Assembly (NCBI GenBank): GCA_964624475.1
Contig: CAZUYC010000136.1
Coordinates: 68,200-132,199, forward strand
Reading direction: 5' to 3'
DNA length: 64,000 bases
DNA from: CAZUYC01 sp964624475
Lineage (GTDB): Bacteria > Myxococcota_A > UBA9160 > SMWR01
Within the stretch, counting starts at the first letter, position 1; each line of letters opens with the position of its first letter. Below the pieces are notes generated by a model that searched no databases, had not been told where the DNA came from, and worked only from the letters and a program-made list of their open reading frames with translations. Position numbers and translations under genes: made by a program. This document shows positions 62,285 to 64,000 of this stretch, piece by piece.

Positions 62285-63724
62285 ATGGCGAACGAACACG
62301 GCAAGGTGATCCAGGTGATGGGCCCGGTGGTGGACGTGGAGTTCCCGCCGGGATCGCTGCCCGAGATCTACACCGCGCTGCGTGTCTCCAACGCGTCGAT
62401 CGACGCGCGCGAGGGCAACCTCGTGCTCGAGGTCGCGCTGCACCTCGGCGAGAACACCGTGCGTTGCATCGCGATGGACAGCACCGACGGCCTGATGCGC
62501 GGCCAGACCGCGGCGAACACGGGCGAGGAGATCCAGGTCCCGGTCGGCCCGTCCACCCTCGGGCGGATCATGAACGTGGTCGGAGAGCCGGTCGACGAGC
62601 GCGGCCCCATCGTGTCCGACAAGAAGCTTCCGATCCACCGGCCGGCCCCCGCCTTCGTGGACCAGGTGCCGAGCGTCGAGGCGCTCGAGACGGGCATCAA
62701 GGTCGTCGACCTGATCGCCCCCTATCCGAAGGGCGGCAAGGTCGGCCTCTTCGGCGGCGCCGGCGTGGGCAAGACCGTCGTCATCCTCGAGCTCATCAAC
62801 AACATCGCCAAGCAGCACGGCGGATTCTCGGTCTTCGGCGGGGTCGGCGAGCGCACGCGCGAGGGCAACGACCTCTGGCACGAGATGATGGAGGCGAAGC
62901 TCTCGGACGGCACCACCGTGCTCGACAAGGCCGCGCTCGTCTACGGCCAGATGAACGAGCCGCCGGGTGCGCGAGCCCGCGTGGGGCTCTCGGCGCTCAC
63001 CGCCGCGGAGTACTTCCGCGACGAGGAGGGCAAGGACGTGCTGCTGTTCATCGACAACATCTTCCGCTTCACGCAGGCGGGCTCGGAGGTGTCGGCGCTG
63101 CTCGGTCGGATTCCCTCGGCGGTGGGTTACCAGCCGACGCTGGCGACCGACATGGGCGAGCTCCAGGAGCGGATCACCTCGACCAAGAAGGGGTCGATCA
63201 CCTCGGTGCAGGCGATCTACGTGCCGGCGGACGACCTCACGGACCCGGCGCCGGCGACCGCCTTCGCGCACCTCGACGCCTCGACCAACCTGTCCCGGCA
63301 GATCGCCGAGCTCGGGATCTACCCGGCGGTGGATCCTCTCGCGTCCACCTCGAGACTTCTCGACCCTCGCCTGCTCGGAGACGAGCACTACAACACCGCG
63401 CGTGCCGTTCAGGGCGTCCTCCAGCGATACAAGGAGCTCCAGGACATCATCGCCATTCTCGGCATGGACGAACTGTCGGAGGACGACAAGCTCGCGGTCC
63501 AGAGGGCGCGCAAGCTGCAGCGGTTCCTGTCGCAACCGTTCGCGGTCGCGGAGCAGTTCACCGGGATCCCCGGCAAGTACGTCAAGATCGAAGACACCAT
63601 CCGGGGGTTCAAGGAGGTCGTCGAGGGCAAGCACGACGACGTTCCCGAGCAGGCGTTCTATCTCCAGGGCACGATCGAGGAAGTCCTGGAGAACGCAGAG
63701 CGGATCAAGGCAAGCGCGGCCTAG
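62285..63724 (+). CDS. atpD: ATP synthase F1 subunit beta
   Basis: A 479-residue catalytic subunit. P-loop GGAGVGKTV near 158, the catalytic glutamate in GERTREGND near 196, Walker B with LLFIDNIFRFTQ near 258 and the DELSEED-type loop (here DELSEDD) near 397. Nine nt from atpG. Confidence 0.97.
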   Translation: MANEHGKVIQVMGPVVDVEFPPGSLPEIYTALRVSNASIDAREGNLVLEVALHLGENTVRCIAMDSTDGLMRGQTAANTGEEIQVPVGPSTLGRIMNVVGEPVDERGPIVSDKKLPIHRPAPAFVDQVPSVEALETGIKVVDLIAPYPKGGKVGLFGGAGVGKTVVILELINNIAKQHGGFSVFGGVGERTREGNDLWHEMMEAKLSDGTTVLDKAALVYGQMNEPPGARARVGLSALTAAEYFRDEEGKDVLLFIDNIFRFTQAGSEVSALLGRIPSAVGYQPTLATDMGELQERITSTKKGSITSVQAIYVPADDLTDPAPATAFAHLDASTNLSRQIAELGIYPAVDPLASTSRLLDPRLLGDEHYNTARAVQGVLQRYKELQDIIAILGMDELSEDDKLAVQRARKLQRFLSQPFAVAEQFTGIPGKYVKIEDTIRGFKEVVEGKHDDVPEQAFYLQGTIEEVLENAERIKASAA

Positions 63725-63736
63725 GAGCCTCACGCG

Positions 63737-64000
63737 ATGGCGGTCGACAAGCTCGATCTCGAGATCACCACCCCGGAGCGACGCGTGATCGCGGAGACCG
63801 TGGACGAGGTCGTGCTCCCGGGCACCCAGGGCTATCTCGGCGTGCTCCCCGGCCACGCGCCGCTGCTCACCGGCTTGAACGCCGGCGAGGTCGCGTACCG
63901 CGCGGGCGGCAAGGAACGTTTCGTCGCGGTCTCGGCGGGGTTCGCGGAGATCCTGGGGAACCGCGTCAGCATACTGGCCGACACGGCCGAGCGTGCCGAG
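63737..64000 (+). CDS. atpC: ATP synthase F1 subunit epsilon, cut by the window edge
   Basis: The first 88 residues (MAVDKLDLEITTPERRVI...) show the N-terminal beta-sandwich, with GYLGVLPGHAPLLTGLNAGE. The C-terminal helical hairpin would lie beyond the right edge, so any regulatory inhibition by it cannot be judged. Confidence 0.93.
   Translation, partial: MAVDKLDLEITTPERRVIAETVDEVVLPGTQGYLGVLPGHAPLLTGLNAGEVAYRAGGKERFVAVSAGFAEILGNRVSILADTAERAE

Overview
The window is about 70% GC, tightly packed, and entirely chromosomal housekeeping and accessory genes. It suggests a deltaproteobacterial-type lineage (Myxococcota or Desulfobacterota in the broad sense). The reasons are the parA-parB-bactofilin-atpF'-atpF-atpHAGDC arrangement, the split ATP synthase with a separate atpI-atpB-atpE group, an atpE with a signal-peptide-like N-terminus, and genes such as DUF2333, DUF3106 and an SCP2-type thiolase. 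No phage, insertion sequence, CRISPR array, tRNA or rRNA was found.

Layout. Positions 22-3018 (minus): two genes of a tripartite RND heavy-metal efflux system (its inner-membrane pump would lie off the left edge) and a small exported protein. 3136-5072 (minus): ECF sigma factor, zinc-finger anti-sigma factor and a charged-repeat DUF3106 protein. 5162-8140 (minus): SppA-type signal peptide peptidase, SRPBCC protein and alpha/beta hydrolase. 8174-10779 (plus): a thiolase-like protein with serine at the nucleophile position, then a tandem GNAT. 10823-19255: metallophosphoesterase, TMTC-like membrane TPR protein flanked by direct repeats, TPR protein, O-methyltransferase, sterol-desaturase-type hydroxylase, RluA pseudouridine synthase and a citramalate/isopropylmalate synthase. 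19339-22645: two lipoproteins. 22636-27614 (minus): a TPR-zincin followed by glcDEF. 27854-33555: zinc-ribbon coiled-coil protein, then a surface-glycan group (sulfotransferase, flippase, methyltransferase, GT39). 33668-37737: SurA-like chaperone and uvrA. 37746-41337 (minus): DUF2333 protein, a secreted phosphoesterase with PKD and DNRLRE modules, and thymidylate kinase.

The right third is the replication and segregation neighbourhood. On the minus strand run dnaN-gyrB-gyrA-hemL, a terminator, then atpZ-atpI-atpB-atpE and tmk. Diverging from dnaN on the plus strand run rpmH-rnpA-yidD-yidC-khpB-rsmG, then parS-like palindromes, four 15-bp iterons, parA-parB-bactofilin and the b', b and F1 genes of ATP synthase, cut by the right edge inside atpC. 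Neither dnaA nor recF is present here, although this is where they usually lie.

Three patterns stand out. First, a family of about 40-80 bp GC-rich hairpin repeats occurs between genes and also in frame inside uvrA (twice) and hemL (two tandem units), adding residues the protein families normally lack. It behaves like the palindromic protein-inserted elements known from Rickettsia. Second, many first-of-transcript genes have a TANNNT -10 box only 7-10 nt before the start codon and no Shine-Dalgarno, whereas operon-internal genes have strong ones, which suggests widespread leaderless transcription. Third, parS-like sites and iterons sit immediately upstream of parA, close to a dnaN locus that has lost dnaA and recF.
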